NCBI RefSeq assembly: GCF_024297185.1
Contig: NZ_JANCTD010000001.1
Location: forward strand, 569,396 to 633,395
Length of the DNA: 64,000 nucleotides
Direction: 5' to 3'
DNA from: Lewinella sp. JB7
GTDB taxonomy: Bacteria > Bacteroidota > Bacteroidia > Chitinophagales > Saprospiraceae
Shown here: positions 18,447-27,606 of the stretch, in pieces
Numbering within the stretch: the stretch's first letter is position 1
Layout: every line of letters begins with the position of its first letter
Program-made: the position numbers and the translations under genes
The notes under the pieces: model-generated
Database searches by the model: none
Seen by the model: only the letters and a program-made list of their open reading frames with translations
What the model was told of the DNA's origin: nothing

Positions 18447-19376
18447 CTAGAGCTTGGATACTACGCTGACGAGGGAGGAATCCTCCAGGCCGTACGCCCC
18501 CTGGAGTACGATGCGGTCCCCTACGTTGAGGGAGCTTCCCCTCAGTTCCACCAGGGAATCGCCGCGCATACCCGGATGCACGTCGTGGCGTACCGCCAGT
18601 GAGTCGTTAACAAGTTGCATGACCCAGAAACTAGTTTGCACCTCATTGGTCTGGATGGCCGAGGCCGGTACGGTCAGGGCATCGCGACTCACGCGGCCGG
18701 GTACGAAAACCATCAGGTTGAGGTTCTCCGGCAGGTAGGTGGCGGTGTTAAGGGCAACCAGGTAGGGCGTGGTTTGGGAACCAATGTCTTCCGAGGGCAG
18801 CAGCTGGCCGACCGTACCCGCCAGTAACCGACCATCCGGTAGGCGAATTTGCACCCGCTTGCCCGTTCGCACCAGGTCGCCGCGCTCGAAGGGAACGTAC
18901 AGTTTTATGGCCAGCGCACTCGGGCGGGTGAGCTCGGCCAGGATATCGCCTTCCACTACGAAGTCGCCGTCCAGGTAGAACAGTTGGGTGACGATACCGG
19001 TATTGCGGCTCACCACCGGCACCATTCCCGTGATGTTGATGGAAGAGTCGCTCAGAATTTCCTCTCCGAGCACGGCCGCCTCGCGGGTCTGCAGTACGAA
19101 TACTTCCTGTCCTGCCCCCACGGAGGTGCCCACGCCCACCCGGGTCTTATCCACGTAGCCCGTTACCGTAGCACGGATGCTCTCGCGGTTGGTGAATACC
19201 GTGACGGCATTCATTAGAAAAGAATCACGCAGAGTAGTACGCACCGGAGTGCCGACGACAACCTGGGTAGCGATGCGGGCGGCGGGCGGCGCTACCGGTG
19301 GAAGGGCAGCGTCTTTTTTGCAGCCCATGATCAAGTAGCCTACGAGCAGCATACCTATGATCAGTCGGTTGGTCAT
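18447..19376 (-). CDS. RND periplasmic adaptor (membrane fusion) lipoprotein
   Basis: 309 residues with a lipoprotein signal peptide ending LIMGC (Cys19). The biotinyl-lipoyl-like region (VTGYVDKTRVGVGTSVGAGQEVFVL), a barrel-sandwich second half (GIVTQLFYLDGDFVVEGDILAEL) and a beta-barrel domain are typical of HlyD/MFP adaptors. It bridges the RND pump and TolC. It ends 3 bp before the pump gene. Confidence 0.92.
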   Translation of the reverse strand: MTNRLIIGMLLVGYLIMGCKKDAALPPVAPPAARIATQVVVGTPVRTTLRDSFLMNAVTVFTNRESIRATVTGYVDKTRVGVGTSVGAGQEVFVLQTREAAVLGEEILSDSSINITGMVPVVSRNTGIVTQLFYLDGDFVVEGDILAELTRPSALAIKLYVPFERGDLVRTGKRVQIRLPDGRLLAGTVGQLLPSEDIGSQTTPYLVALNTATYLPENLNLMVFVPGRVSRDALTVPASAIQTNEVQTSFWVMQLVNDSLAVRHDVHPGMRGDSLVELRGSSLNVGDRIVLQGAYGLEDSSLVSVVSKL

Positions 19377-19385
19377 GACGGGCGT

Positions 19386-20675
19386 TTAGTGGTTCCAGTA
19401 GTTGAGCTCATTGACCGTTTGCAGCCGCTGCACGGTTAGCTGGTTGCGCTGCTGCTGTAGGTCGGCGTAGGTGCGGATGACGTTGAGATACTCGATCACC
19501 CCCAGTTGGCCCATGGCAAATTCCCTGCGGTAGGTCACCAACACACGCTCGTAATCGCTGAGCTGCCGGTCGACCAGGGCCAGATTATCCGCGAACCGGG
19601 CCAGGATGGCGACGCCATTCCTGCGGTAATTAGCAAGCTGCTGCCGCGTGTATGCCGCGTACCGGGCGGCAGACTGTCGGCGGATCTCGTTCTCCTGGCT
19701 ATTGATGTTTCGTTGTCCCCCGTCGAGCAGCAGCCACGACAGATGTACCCCGGCACTTACCCCGACTTTTCGCTGGATGTTGTTGAGGGTAACGGCGTTG
19801 AGCCCCGCATTCGCGAAGGCCGACACCTGCGGCAGGTAGCGGGTTTCGAACAGCGCCTGGTCGTTGGTGGCCCGCAGGCTGTCCAGTCGGTATGCTTCGG
19901 TAAAGGCGGAGGTGGTCGGGATCAGTACCGTATCCAACTGTGGTACCAAGAGGGTGACCGTACCGGTATCACTGATGCCTACGGCAGCGTTCAGCGTCTG
20001 TAGGGCCTGGCGGTACTGGAGCTCCAGGTCGGCGATGAGGTAGCGCTGCCTGCCGACTTCCAGATTGAGCAGTTCTAAATCCGTTACGCGCATCACGCCG
20101 CGGTCGGCCAGTTTCCTTACGAGCTCCCGCTGCTCGGTGAGCCGGCCAAGCAGCTCCCGCAGGTAGCGAGCCTGCTCCTGCAGCAGCACGGCGTTTAGAT
20201 AGTCGGCGGTGACCTGCCGCTCCAAGTCGAGCCCGGTGAGGCGGAGTTGATTACTCGCTACTGTCGTTGCTAGTGCCTGCTGGGCGATCTCCGGGGCGCT
20301 TATCCGGTTGGTAAACAGTCGGTAGTCAGCCCCAATCAAAGCTGCGTAGAGACCACCATTCGTGACCCCCGCATCATAGCCGATGGCCGAGGCGGCGGGG
20401 GCGTCCGCAACCGACAAAACCCTACGATTATTAAACAGGTAGGGCGCGAAGAGCACGTCGCCGGTCAGGGAGACCTTGGGTTTCGCGTAGTCGAGCCTGA
20501 TGCGGTCGATCTCGAGTTCCGCGATGCGCTGCTGATTGCGGTAGTCGGTCAGTTGGGGACTGTTAAGCCGGGCCTTGTCGAGGTAGTCCTGTAGGGTGGC
20601 TTGTGCACTCACCCTTCCCGTGTATATTGCTACAAGGGTCGCCACTATTCCAATCCAGTAAGTGGGGAGATACAT
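19386..20675 (-). CDS. TolC-family outer-membrane efflux channel
   Basis: 429 residues from ATG 20675; a longer frame from 20726 runs into a dispersed GC-rich repeat and would move the signal peptide inward. Signal peptide, then two coiled-coil TolC repeats (for example LDLERQVTADYLNAVLLQEQARYL and ARFADNLALVDRQLSDYERVL). It starts the efflux part of the operon, 9 bp before the adaptor gene. Confidence 0.9.
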   Translation of the reverse strand: MYLPTYWIGIVATLVAIYTGRVSAQATLQDYLDKARLNSPQLTDYRNQQRIAELEIDRIRLDYAKPKVSLTGDVLFAPYLFNNRRVLSVADAPAASAIGYDAGVTNGGLYAALIGADYRLFTNRISAPEIAQQALATTVASNQLRLTGLDLERQVTADYLNAVLLQEQARYLRELLGRLTEQRELVRKLADRGVMRVTDLELLNLEVGRQRYLIADLELQYRQALQTLNAAVGISDTGTVTLLVPQLDTVLIPTTSAFTEAYRLDSLRATNDQALFETRYLPQVSAFANAGLNAVTLNNIQRKVGVSAGVHLSWLLLDGGQRNINSQENEIRRQSAARYAAYTRQQLANYRRNGVAILARFADNLALVDRQLSDYERVLVTYRREFAMGQLGVIEYLNVIRTYADLQQQRNQLTVQRLQTVNELNYWNH

Positions 20676-20696
20676 GGTGACGAGTGTAGGTAGAAA

Positions 20697-20716
20697 GGGC
20701 GGGGACGCAGGTGCAA
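20697..20716 (+). repeat. Single copy of the GC-rich 20-bp repeat
   Basis: This copy differs from the inverted-repeat arm at 12076-12095 at one position (A for G in CGCAGG). It lies between the receptor and the TolC gene. Confidence 0.6.
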
Positions 20717-20764
20717 GCTGCCGCAAAGAGAGCAGTAGTTATTGGAGACAATTTGGAGCTACGC

Positions 20765-23170
20765 CTACCACTTGTAGGTAAATCCCAGCCGCACCACCTG
20801 ACTCTCGTAGTAGTTGCGGTACTCGGCCGTAAAGCCCTCCCCATCGATCTCCTGCCGCAGACCGAACCCGTTGAAGATGTCGGTGGCCGCGAGTACGTAT
20901 TCCCCTTTACCCGAGAATACCGTCCGGCTGACCGCGAAGTCCACCGACGACCGCGCCAGCTCCCGCCCCTGGGGGATGTTACGGGCCGCCAGGTAAATAG
21001 CCGTCAGTTGCCCCTTCCAGCCCTTCGTAAAGGTGAACTGGTTGTTGAACTTCACGTCCCAGCTGTTATCGTTACTCGCCGCGAGAGTGAATGGACGTAC
21101 GGTGGGAAAGAGTAGGGTGCCGGTGTACTCCTGAATGCCGATGCGGTAGAAGTTAGCTCCCAGGCTATACTTCCACCACTGCTTCACCTCCTGGCTGTAC
21201 AGTAGCTCGACTCCCCGGTTGGTGGCCCGCCCGGTATTCTGGTAGATTCGATTGATGATGTCGTAATCGGGGTTGCTGGTATCGATGCTGAAGATGCGCT
21301 GAAAGGCATCGTCGCTGCGGCGGGTGTAGACCGCGGCGTACATCGAGCCGTCGTCCCAGAGGCGGCGGTAGGCCAGTTCTACGGTCTGCGAAAACTGCGG
21401 CCGCAGGTACGGGTTGCCGACCTTCAGGAGCTCGGGGTCGTCGTATTTGGCGAAGGCGCGCAGCTCCTGCTCCCCGGGCCGGTCGACGCGTCGGTTGAAG
21501 AACAGCGAGAGCTTGTTGGTTTCATCCAGCTTGTAGGTCAGCCGCACGTTAGGGTAGACCCGGAAGTAGTCGTAGGCATCGTCTTCTTCGTAGTACACGT
21601 TTTCGGGGCTCAACGCGTAGGTCACCGCCGTCTGCTCGGCCCGCAGCCCGGCCTCGGCCTCGAAGTGGGCGCTCTCGTAGACATAGTTCAGGTAGCCGGC
21701 GTAGAGGTCTTCCGTCCAGCGGGAGGCGTCACCCAGTCCGGGGTAGATGATGCTGCGTTCGCCCTGCCCGATCTCGTAGCTGACGGGTAACCTCCGAAAG
21801 CGTAATTGCCCACCTGCCTCGATCCGCCCCGCGGCCAGTGGGCGCACGTAGTCGACGTTGAAGGCCGATACATTCTCGATGGCAATCAGGTGGCTGGTAT
21901 CCTGGGCCTGCCGGAAGCGGGTGCTGTCGTTGAGAAAGTACTGCTCGTCTTCCTTACCGCGCGTAAACTGCGTCGCCAGCGTCAACCGGTGCCCCGGCTG
22001 GTCGAAGTCGTGCTGGAAGTCTACCCGGCCGTTGACGAGGCTGGTCGACTCATCCTCCTTCCAGTTCCAGTAACGGTAGCGCTCGCCGGTGTTCAGATTG
22101 ATGAAGGGGATTTGGGCTGTATCGATGTGGTGCTCGTAGTCATAAATGCCGGAGATGCTCAGTGTATTTTGCTCGTCAAAGAGGTAGTCCAGCCCGCCGC
22201 GGGTGACGTAGTGGATCTGCTTCCGGTTCTCCGGCACCTGGCTGATGGTGCGCCGTCCGTCGTCGTAAATTCTGGTAGTGAACTCATTGTTAGGCAGTTT
22301 CTGCTGGGCCAGTACCGAACCCTGCACCCACGATCGGAGCTTGCCGCTGCGGTAGTTGAGGGCCGCGTTTGGCTGCAGGTGGGAGTTGAGCCGGTAGCGG
22401 CCCAGCTCGGTAGGCAGGTCGTCGCGGCGGGTGGTGAGTTCCCCCAGGGCGTAGCTGAGGCCCACTTCTCCGTTGAAACCCGTTGACTTTTCTTCCTTGT
22501 AAATGATATTGATGATGCCGGCCATGCCCGCCGCGTCGTACTTCGCCGAGGGGTTGTTGATGATTTCGATGCGCTCGATATTGGCCGCCGGAATGCTGCC
22601 GAGTCCGCGCTGGTTGCCGTAGCCGGTCATGGCGGATTGCTTGCCGTCGACCAGCACGGCCACCCGGTCACTGCCACGAAGTTGCACGTTACCATCCTGG
22701 GTTAGCGTAACGCCGGGCAGGGCCTTCATGGCGTCGAGTACCGAGCCGCCGGCCTGGGCCTGCCGCTCGCCGAGGTCGAAGGTTTTCTTATCCAGGGCGC
22801 TACTAAGTGTAGCACGCTCGCCGGTTACGGTGACTGCTTCCAGAGTCTGCGCGTCGGGTACGAGCGAGAGCTTTCCGCTGTCGTACACGTTGTTATTTTC
22901 CCCTATATAAAGGTTTTTATTTACCGGCCGGTAGCCGAGGTAGGAAACCATTACGGTTAGCGTGCCGCGTCGGTCGGTGTTCAGAACGAACCGGCCTCCG
23001 TCGTCGGTCAGTACGCCGCCGAGCAGGCTGCTGTCGGGGGCCACCAAACTCACCGTAGCGTAGGCAACCGGGCGTTGGTTCCCGCCATCGATCACCAGAC
23101 CGGCGATAGTCACCTGACCGCTCATATGACCGACGAGTGCTAGTAAAAGAGACAAGAGGAAATTACGCAT
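20765..23170 (-). CDS. Outer-membrane beta-barrel receptor with carboxypeptidase-like N-terminus
   Basis: 801 residues from ATG 23170; the TTG at 23188 is less likely. Signal peptide; CarboxypepD_reg-like domain (about 20-105); TonB plug (about 115-220, AQAGGSVLDAMKALPGVTLTQDGNVQLRGS); then a large barrel of the OMP_b-brl_3 type ending in RLGFTYKW with the terminal aromatic. Such receptors import ligands with TonB energy or act with efflux systems. It lies 90 bp upstream of the TolC gene with the 20-bp repeat in between. Confidence 0.88.
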   Translation of the reverse strand: MRNFLLSLLLALVGHMSGQVTIAGLVIDGGNQRPVAYATVSLVAPDSSLLGGVLTDDGGRFVLNTDRRGTLTVMVSYLGYRPVNKNLYIGENNNVYDSGKLSLVPDAQTLEAVTVTGERATLSSALDKKTFDLGERQAQAGGSVLDAMKALPGVTLTQDGNVQLRGSDRVAVLVDGKQSAMTGYGNQRGLGSIPAANIERIEIINNPSAKYDAAGMAGIINIIYKEEKSTGFNGEVGLSYALGELTTRRDDLPTELGRYRLNSHLQPNAALNYRSGKLRSWVQGSVLAQQKLPNNEFTTRIYDDGRRTISQVPENRKQIHYVTRGGLDYLFDEQNTLSISGIYDYEHHIDTAQIPFINLNTGERYRYWNWKEDESTSLVNGRVDFQHDFDQPGHRLTLATQFTRGKEDEQYFLNDSTRFRQAQDTSHLIAIENVSAFNVDYVRPLAAGRIEAGGQLRFRRLPVSYEIGQGERSIIYPGLGDASRWTEDLYAGYLNYVYESAHFEAEAGLRAEQTAVTYALSPENVYYEEDDAYDYFRVYPNVRLTYKLDETNKLSLFFNRRVDRPGEQELRAFAKYDDPELLKVGNPYLRPQFSQTVELAYRRLWDDGSMYAAVYTRRSDDAFQRIFSIDTSNPDYDIINRIYQNTGRATNRGVELLYSQEVKQWWKYSLGANFYRIGIQEYTGTLLFPTVRPFTLAASNDNSWDVKFNNQFTFTKGWKGQLTAIYLAARNIPQGRELARSSVDFAVSRTVFSGKGEYVLAATDIFNGFGLRQEIDGEGFTAEYRNYYESQVVRLGFTYKW

Positions 23171-23354
23171 GCTCTGAATTTGGCGCAAATGTCAGCACCA
23201 ATACTGTAGTGTTTTTGGATTCTATGGATGGCTACCGGGGCTGCCGGCGCAGGTAACATTCCCTCAGCCGTTACAAGGTACCCGGAAAAAGCAACATCCT
23301 AAAAGTCTCTAAGATCATTCGGGAGATTTGGCGCGAATCGCTTAATCATACCGC

Positions 23355-24977
23355 TTGTCCGCCATTACCGAACGCCGTTTTTTCTTTGCGGTCGTTATTC
23401 TATTTACTCTGCTGCTCTTCTACCGACTTGGCTCCTGGGGGGTGCTGGAAACGAGCGAAGCGCGCTACGCCGAAATGAGCTGGGAGATGTACCGAACCGG
23501 TGATCTGATCCACCCCAGTTTCATGGGGTTGCGGCACTACCATAAACCACCCCTTACCTACGCCATCACCGCCGGGGCTTACTGGCTATTCGGACCTTCT
23601 CCTTTCGCCGCGCGCTTCTTTCTACAAATAGCCTTACTCCTACAGATCGCGCTCGTGTACGGTATCGGCCGACTGATCTATGCCCGCCCACGACAGGCGC
23701 GGCTGGCTGCACTGGTCTACCTGTCGTTCCCAATCCTGTTGATCGCTTCGCGCACCCTTACGACTGACCTCTACCTGGTGACCTTCCTCCTGCTCGGCGT
23801 CTGGTGCTGGTTGCGCGGTGAACGGCGCGACAAGTCACTCTGGTGGACGCTTACCGCCTACCTGGCCTGGAGTCTGGCCTGCCTCACGAAGGGGGCCGGT
23901 GTCGTGATCCTGCCGGCAGTCCTTCTCCCAACCTATTACTTACTCTTTCGACCCAAAAGCTGGCTTAAGTTGATCGGGCGTCACGTGCCGGGCATCCTGA
24001 TCTTTGCCGTTGTCGGTCTGAGCTGGTACGTCAAGTTGACCCTGGAAGATCCGGCCTTTCTGTATTATTTCCTGGTGGAGCAGACCATCAACCGCTACGC
24101 CAGCGATCAGTGGCAACGCGCGCAACCGTGGGGTTTTTATCTGCTCACGGTATCGGCAACGGCACTGCCTTGGTTCTGGCTACTGCTGGTACGAATAAGA
24201 AAATTACCGTGGAAGAGGTGGCATGTTTTTCTGTTTGTATGGATAGTGGGCCCTTTGCTGTTTTATTCTTTTGCTCAGTCGAAATTGATTCTTTACGTGC
24301 TCCCGATATATTCGGGACTGGCACTTCTTTCGGTGCCGGTACTAGAGGGCCTGTCCGAGCGGGTGGACCGTCGACTCGGATTGGGACTGTCGATCCTCTT
24401 CGGGGTGCTGCTTATGGCCACACTTGTCATCGCCACGGGACCGGTAGGACCGCTGCACCTTTTGTGGGGCGCGATCGCAGGAGCAGTACTTGCGGGATCG
24501 GCGCTGTGGTCGTCGGGTGGAGACGTAGGAATGCCTGCGGGTTATCGCATACTGCTGCCGGCGCTGCTGTTCAACCTGTTACTGCTACCGATTTCCGCTG
24601 AATTCTTAAGTCAAAACGAATTATTGGTCAACAGCACTTCCCCCGTTACGGAGTTCCTCAGGTCCGGCGGAATCAGCGATCGACCGGTGTATCTATTGCA
24701 CCGCCGATTACCAAGCGTAACCTTCGATCTGAGGAAGCCCGCCACTCTATTGTACGCTGAAAAAATCGGCCGCGATACCACCCGGCAAGATAACAGGAAC
24801 TGGAGAAATTACTACCATGACGTATCCGAGCCGAATACCCGCAGGCAACTGCGCCTCCGTTGGGCCGCGGAACAATCGGTTGGTATCGGCTACCAGTCGC
24901 AGGACTCGCTCGATCTGGATCTGTTACGACCGTTCCAACACCAGGAGAATATAGGACGCTATACGATTTATTATTAG
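23355..24977 (+). CDS. ArnT/GT39-family membrane glycosyltransferase
   Basis: 540 residues from TTG 23355; no ATG lies near enough to keep the first helix. About eleven membrane helices. The first loop carries ETSEARYAEMSWEM with the Glu/Asp residues expected for lipid-phosphate-sugar transferases (PMT/ArnT clan). These enzymes move a sugar from an undecaprenyl-phosphate carrier to lipid A or protein in the periplasm. No Bacteroidota-type partner gene lies next to it; it is the last intact gene before the scrambled left edge of the island. Confidence 0.85.
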   Translation: MSAITERRFFFAVVILFTLLLFYRLGSWGVLETSEARYAEMSWEMYRTGDLIHPSFMGLRHYHKPPLTYAITAGAYWLFGPSPFAARFFLQIALLLQIALVYGIGRLIYARPRQARLAALVYLSFPILLIASRTLTTDLYLVTFLLLGVWCWLRGERRDKSLWWTLTAYLAWSLACLTKGAGVVILPAVLLPTYYLLFRPKSWLKLIGRHVPGILIFAVVGLSWYVKLTLEDPAFLYYFLVEQTINRYASDQWQRAQPWGFYLLTVSATALPWFWLLLVRIRKLPWKRWHVFLFVWIVGPLLFYSFAQSKLILYVLPIYSGLALLSVPVLEGLSERVDRRLGLGLSILFGVLLMATLVIATGPVGPLHLLWGAIAGAVLAGSALWSSGGDVGMPAGYRILLPALLFNLLLLPISAEFLSQNELLVNSTSPVTEFLRSGGISDRPVYLLHRRLPSVTFDLRKPATLLYAEKIGRDTTRQDNRNWRNYYHDVSEPNTRRQLRLRWAAEQSVGIGYQSQDSLDLDLLRPFQHQENIGRYTIYY

Positions 24978-25040
24978 GCATGACCCCACTATAGGATAAG
25001 TCTCCCGGACTATCGCCAATTTGGTTGAGAGTTTCACGCT

Positions 25041-25454
25041 ATGAACATCCTGCTCATCGGAGGCCAACCCGATCTGTCTTCCTCCATCGCTGACTACCTA
25101 GCTGCCGACGGCCACGTCTTTGAAATGGTGGGTACGCTGCGGGGGGGCTACCATAAGGCCGGAGTCTTTGGGTACGGATGCATCCTCGTCGACATCGGCT
25201 TACCCAATGGAAGTGGATTAAAGATGATAAAAAAACTGAAGCCTAAACACAAACGAGCCGGTATTTTCATTTCCGCGCGAAACAACCTGAGCGATCGGAT
25301 TGATGGCCTGGATCCCGGAGTGTATGGCTACCTGACTAAATCCTTCCACTTGGCGAAACTGAATGCTCGTCTACGCACGGTTCACCCGTGGAAGATCTTT
25401 GGTGGTGGAACCCTGATCGAATTTGGGGACATCATTGTGGACCCGGTAGAATAA
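25041..25454 (+). pseudogene. Decayed response regulator, truncated
   Basis: 137 residues aligned end to end with the first part of the regulator at 8429. The acidic residues 7-9 are now GGQ, and LGADDYLPKPF has become PGVYGYLTKSF, so the switch Lys region is broken. The Asp51 motif (VDIGLPNGSG) remains. A CAA codon has become TAA, and a few recognisable codons (SVT.AGS) continue past the stop. The DNA-binding domain is absent: at about 25470 the sequence switches to the DUF1080 leader. Divergence from the intact copy is large, so the source may have been another paralogue. Confidence 0.8.
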
Positions 25455-25469
25455 TCGGTTACCGCAGGC

Positions 25470-25597
25470 AGCAGGAGGCAAGGTGTCTCAGTAGGCTAAA
25501 CGTGTGGTGCGATGTGGAAGGGAGGTTAGTTACCTACGCCCGGAAATGTATTCGGTGGCGGGGGCGTGGAAAATTACACAATTTTGGTGGCCCGTCC
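25470..25597. repeat. DUF1080 leader, copy B (dead)
   Basis: Matches 6329-6466 with a 10-bp deletion. The ATG of the original gene has been lost (TCTCAT to TCTCAG on the plus strand). No DUF1080 coding sequence is attached. It is fused directly to the pseudogene of a response regulator on its left. Confidence 0.85.
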
Positions 25598-25617
25598 CCC
25601 GATACCTTTCGACGGTC

Positions 25618-25979
25618 ACCGATGTGCCCGATCGCGCTACCCAGCCCTGAGGATGAGGCTTTCTAAGCCGACCCTGCGTCGCCGGTATCTTGTCCCTCGA
25701 CACTTTTTAAGGGCCATCGATGTGCCTGATCGCGCTACCCAGCCCTAAGGTTGAGGCTTTTTAAGTCGACCCTGCGTCGCCGGTATCTTGTCCCTCGACA
25801 CTTTTTAAGGGCCATCGATGTGCCTGATCGCGCTACCCAGCCCTAAGGTTGAGGCTTTCTAAGCCGACCCTGCGTCGCAGGTACCTTGTCCCTTGATACT
25901 TTTCAAGGGCCACCGATATGCCTGATCGCGCTACCCAGCCCTAAGGTTGAGGCTTTTTAAGCCGACCCTGCGTCGCCGG
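25618..25979. repeat. 98-bp tandem repeat, 3.7 copies
   Basis: Units start at 25618, 25716, 25814 and 25912, all 98 bp apart; the last is cut off at about 25979. The unit is not a multiple of three and has stops in all frames, so it is not coding. Each unit holds AGCCCTAAGGTTGAGGCT followed by T residues, a weak terminator-like hairpin, and a CGAC-GTCG stem next to it. The copies differ slightly, and no CRISPR-like spacers are present. Confidence 0.9.
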
Positions 25980-26191
25980 ACAATTTCGTATACGCCAAAG
26001 CGGACGGACGGATAGACACCAGCTCGGTCCATGCATTCGCTACCCAGTACCGTAAGCCTGTCAAATCATTCACATACGAACTACAAAACGAGGGTAAACG
26101 CTGCGACGATTGCTGGTTCGTAGTGGATGTGGCGTCCCACGAGCTTTACGGTCCCTTTTCCGCGGAGACTCGGGAGGGGTTGGAGGATTGA
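25961..26191 (+). pseudogene. Orphan C-terminal gene fragment
   Basis: An open frame without a start codon ends at TGA 26189-26191. From about 25979 it encodes 70 residues, including CDDCWFVVDVASHELYGPF. The sequence has normal protein-like composition and codon use, so it is probably the end of a gene whose front was removed when the tandem repeat arrived. The family is not recognised. Confidence 0.5.
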
Positions 26192-26463
26192 GGGGGGGGC
26201 GGTAAGTGGTTTAAGGGGGGGGGTGTTTTTTGGAGGGTCGGACTTAAGTTATAGAACAGCTAGTGGACAGCCGTTAAATTCGTCCACCTGGCCATCGGTT
26301 AACCGTGGGAACTGATAGGTCATATTCTGTGGATTGGCGATTTGAGATATGGCTACTTGCCTTTATTTGGTTGCTAAGGGACAATGTTGTCATACACGCT
26401 CCACGTCATACCTTCTTATATCCCTAAAAACTTTATATGCTATCCTTGTGCCAACGTAAAGAG
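26192..26463. other. Intergenic stretch, nothing recognised
   Basis: G-rich tracts directly after the orphan fragment, then AT-rich DNA leading to the stop of the T9SS gene on the minus strand. No gene or clear hairpin was found. The shift in base composition near 26.3 kb marks the start of the accessory island. Confidence 0.5.
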
Positions 26464-27576
26464 CTAGCGATGTATTAGAATGGGTTTGCTTGCTGACACA
26501 TTCCCTTTCGTCACTGAAATCAAGTAGTAGGTTCCGGACATCAATCCAGAAACGTCAAATGTAAAAGTGTGGTCCTCGAGGTCGACGACTTTTTTACCCA
26601 AGTCTAACACTGCCTGTCCCAAACTATTGACAAGCTTTAATTCTACCTCATGACGGTATTGAACCGTTATTCTCACGGTCAAGTTCTCATTTGTAGGATT
26701 AGGATACACATAGATGGGCAATGAGGATTTTGTTATTCCCCTATCGGATACGCTGGTGGTAAACCCCGGCATCCGTTCCCAAAAAATGAGTGATTCCACC
26801 TCGTAGGTCTTGACGGCTGGATTGTAGTCACCTTCTGCTCCCATAAGCCACAAAAAACTGTCTTTGCTGTAGAAGGCAAGGCTATGTGTATACTCTCTAC
26901 TAGCGTTGGAAATACGCCCATTGACAAAATTTGTGTCAATTTCAGAGTGCACTAACATGGCAACGTCTTCGTACATCCCGTACCAAGTGTTTACCGTTAC
27001 ATCGCCTATGTATTCCCAGCTATGGTACAATACTGATGAGTCCCGACCGTCCACGGCAGAATACATTGTATCTATAGATTCCCCAACTCGTATTCCGTTG
27101 GGGGCGTATGGAAACCTACCGGCGTCGGGAGTTATGTAACCGGAAGTGTCAGTAAGATAGAGTAGACCTCCTGCGTAGTAGTAGCCGTTGTCCCGTTTGT
27201 CTACTATTGCTATAGAAGAGTCTACCTCACTTTCGACGGTGGACCCAGATAACATTTTCAACCCGTAAACTTCGGCGGCTACATCAATAGTTATTAGTTC
27301 ACGCTGAGTCTCAGCCAACTCTACGATTTGAACACCAATTAATAGGCTGTCCGGAATATCACTTAAAGGATAGTCCCCGAATTCCCGGATATTTTTAGCT
27401 GACCCGAGGGTTGAAAAATCGTATAGTCTGTTGCCTCCTACGACTAAGGTGGTATCTAGATCAATAGCCTTGAGTACCGCAATAGTGCCAATATCTGCTG
27501 GTAGATTCAGAATTTCTGATTGGCTGTATGACTGGCAGAGGCTCAATGACAGAAGAAGCGTGAATAACGATCTCAT
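26464..27576 (-). CDS. Secreted protein with T9SS sorting domain
   Basis: 370 residues. Signal peptide (LLLSLSLCQSYSQ), a beta-rich body of unknown family, and a C-terminal T9SS type A domain (LPIYVYPNPTNENLTVRI, ending SKPILIHR). It is AT-richer than the chromosome outside the island. It lies about 30 bp downstream of the viperin gene; a secreted protein in a defence cluster is more likely a passenger than a partner. Confidence 0.8.
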   Translation of the reverse strand: MRSLFTLLLSLSLCQSYSQSEILNLPADIGTIAVLKAIDLDTTLVVGGNRLYDFSTLGSAKNIREFGDYPLSDIPDSLLIGVQIVELAETQRELITIDVAAEVYGLKMLSGSTVESEVDSSIAIVDKRDNGYYYAGGLLYLTDTSGYITPDAGRFPYAPNGIRVGESIDTMYSAVDGRDSSVLYHSWEYIGDVTVNTWYGMYEDVAMLVHSEIDTNFVNGRISNASREYTHSLAFYSKDSFLWLMGAEGDYNPAVKTYEVESLIFWERMPGFTTSVSDRGITKSSLPIYVYPNPTNENLTVRITVQYRHEVELKLVNSLGQAVLDLGKKVVDLEDHTFTFDVSGLMSGTYYLISVTKGNVSASKPILIHR

Positions 27577-27606
27577 ATTTCCTAATTTTAGTTAAATATA
27601 AGCTCA

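Noticed and set aside
25618-25979. CRISPR array
   Set aside because: The repeats are 98 bp, head to tail, with no spacers between them and no cas genes in the window.
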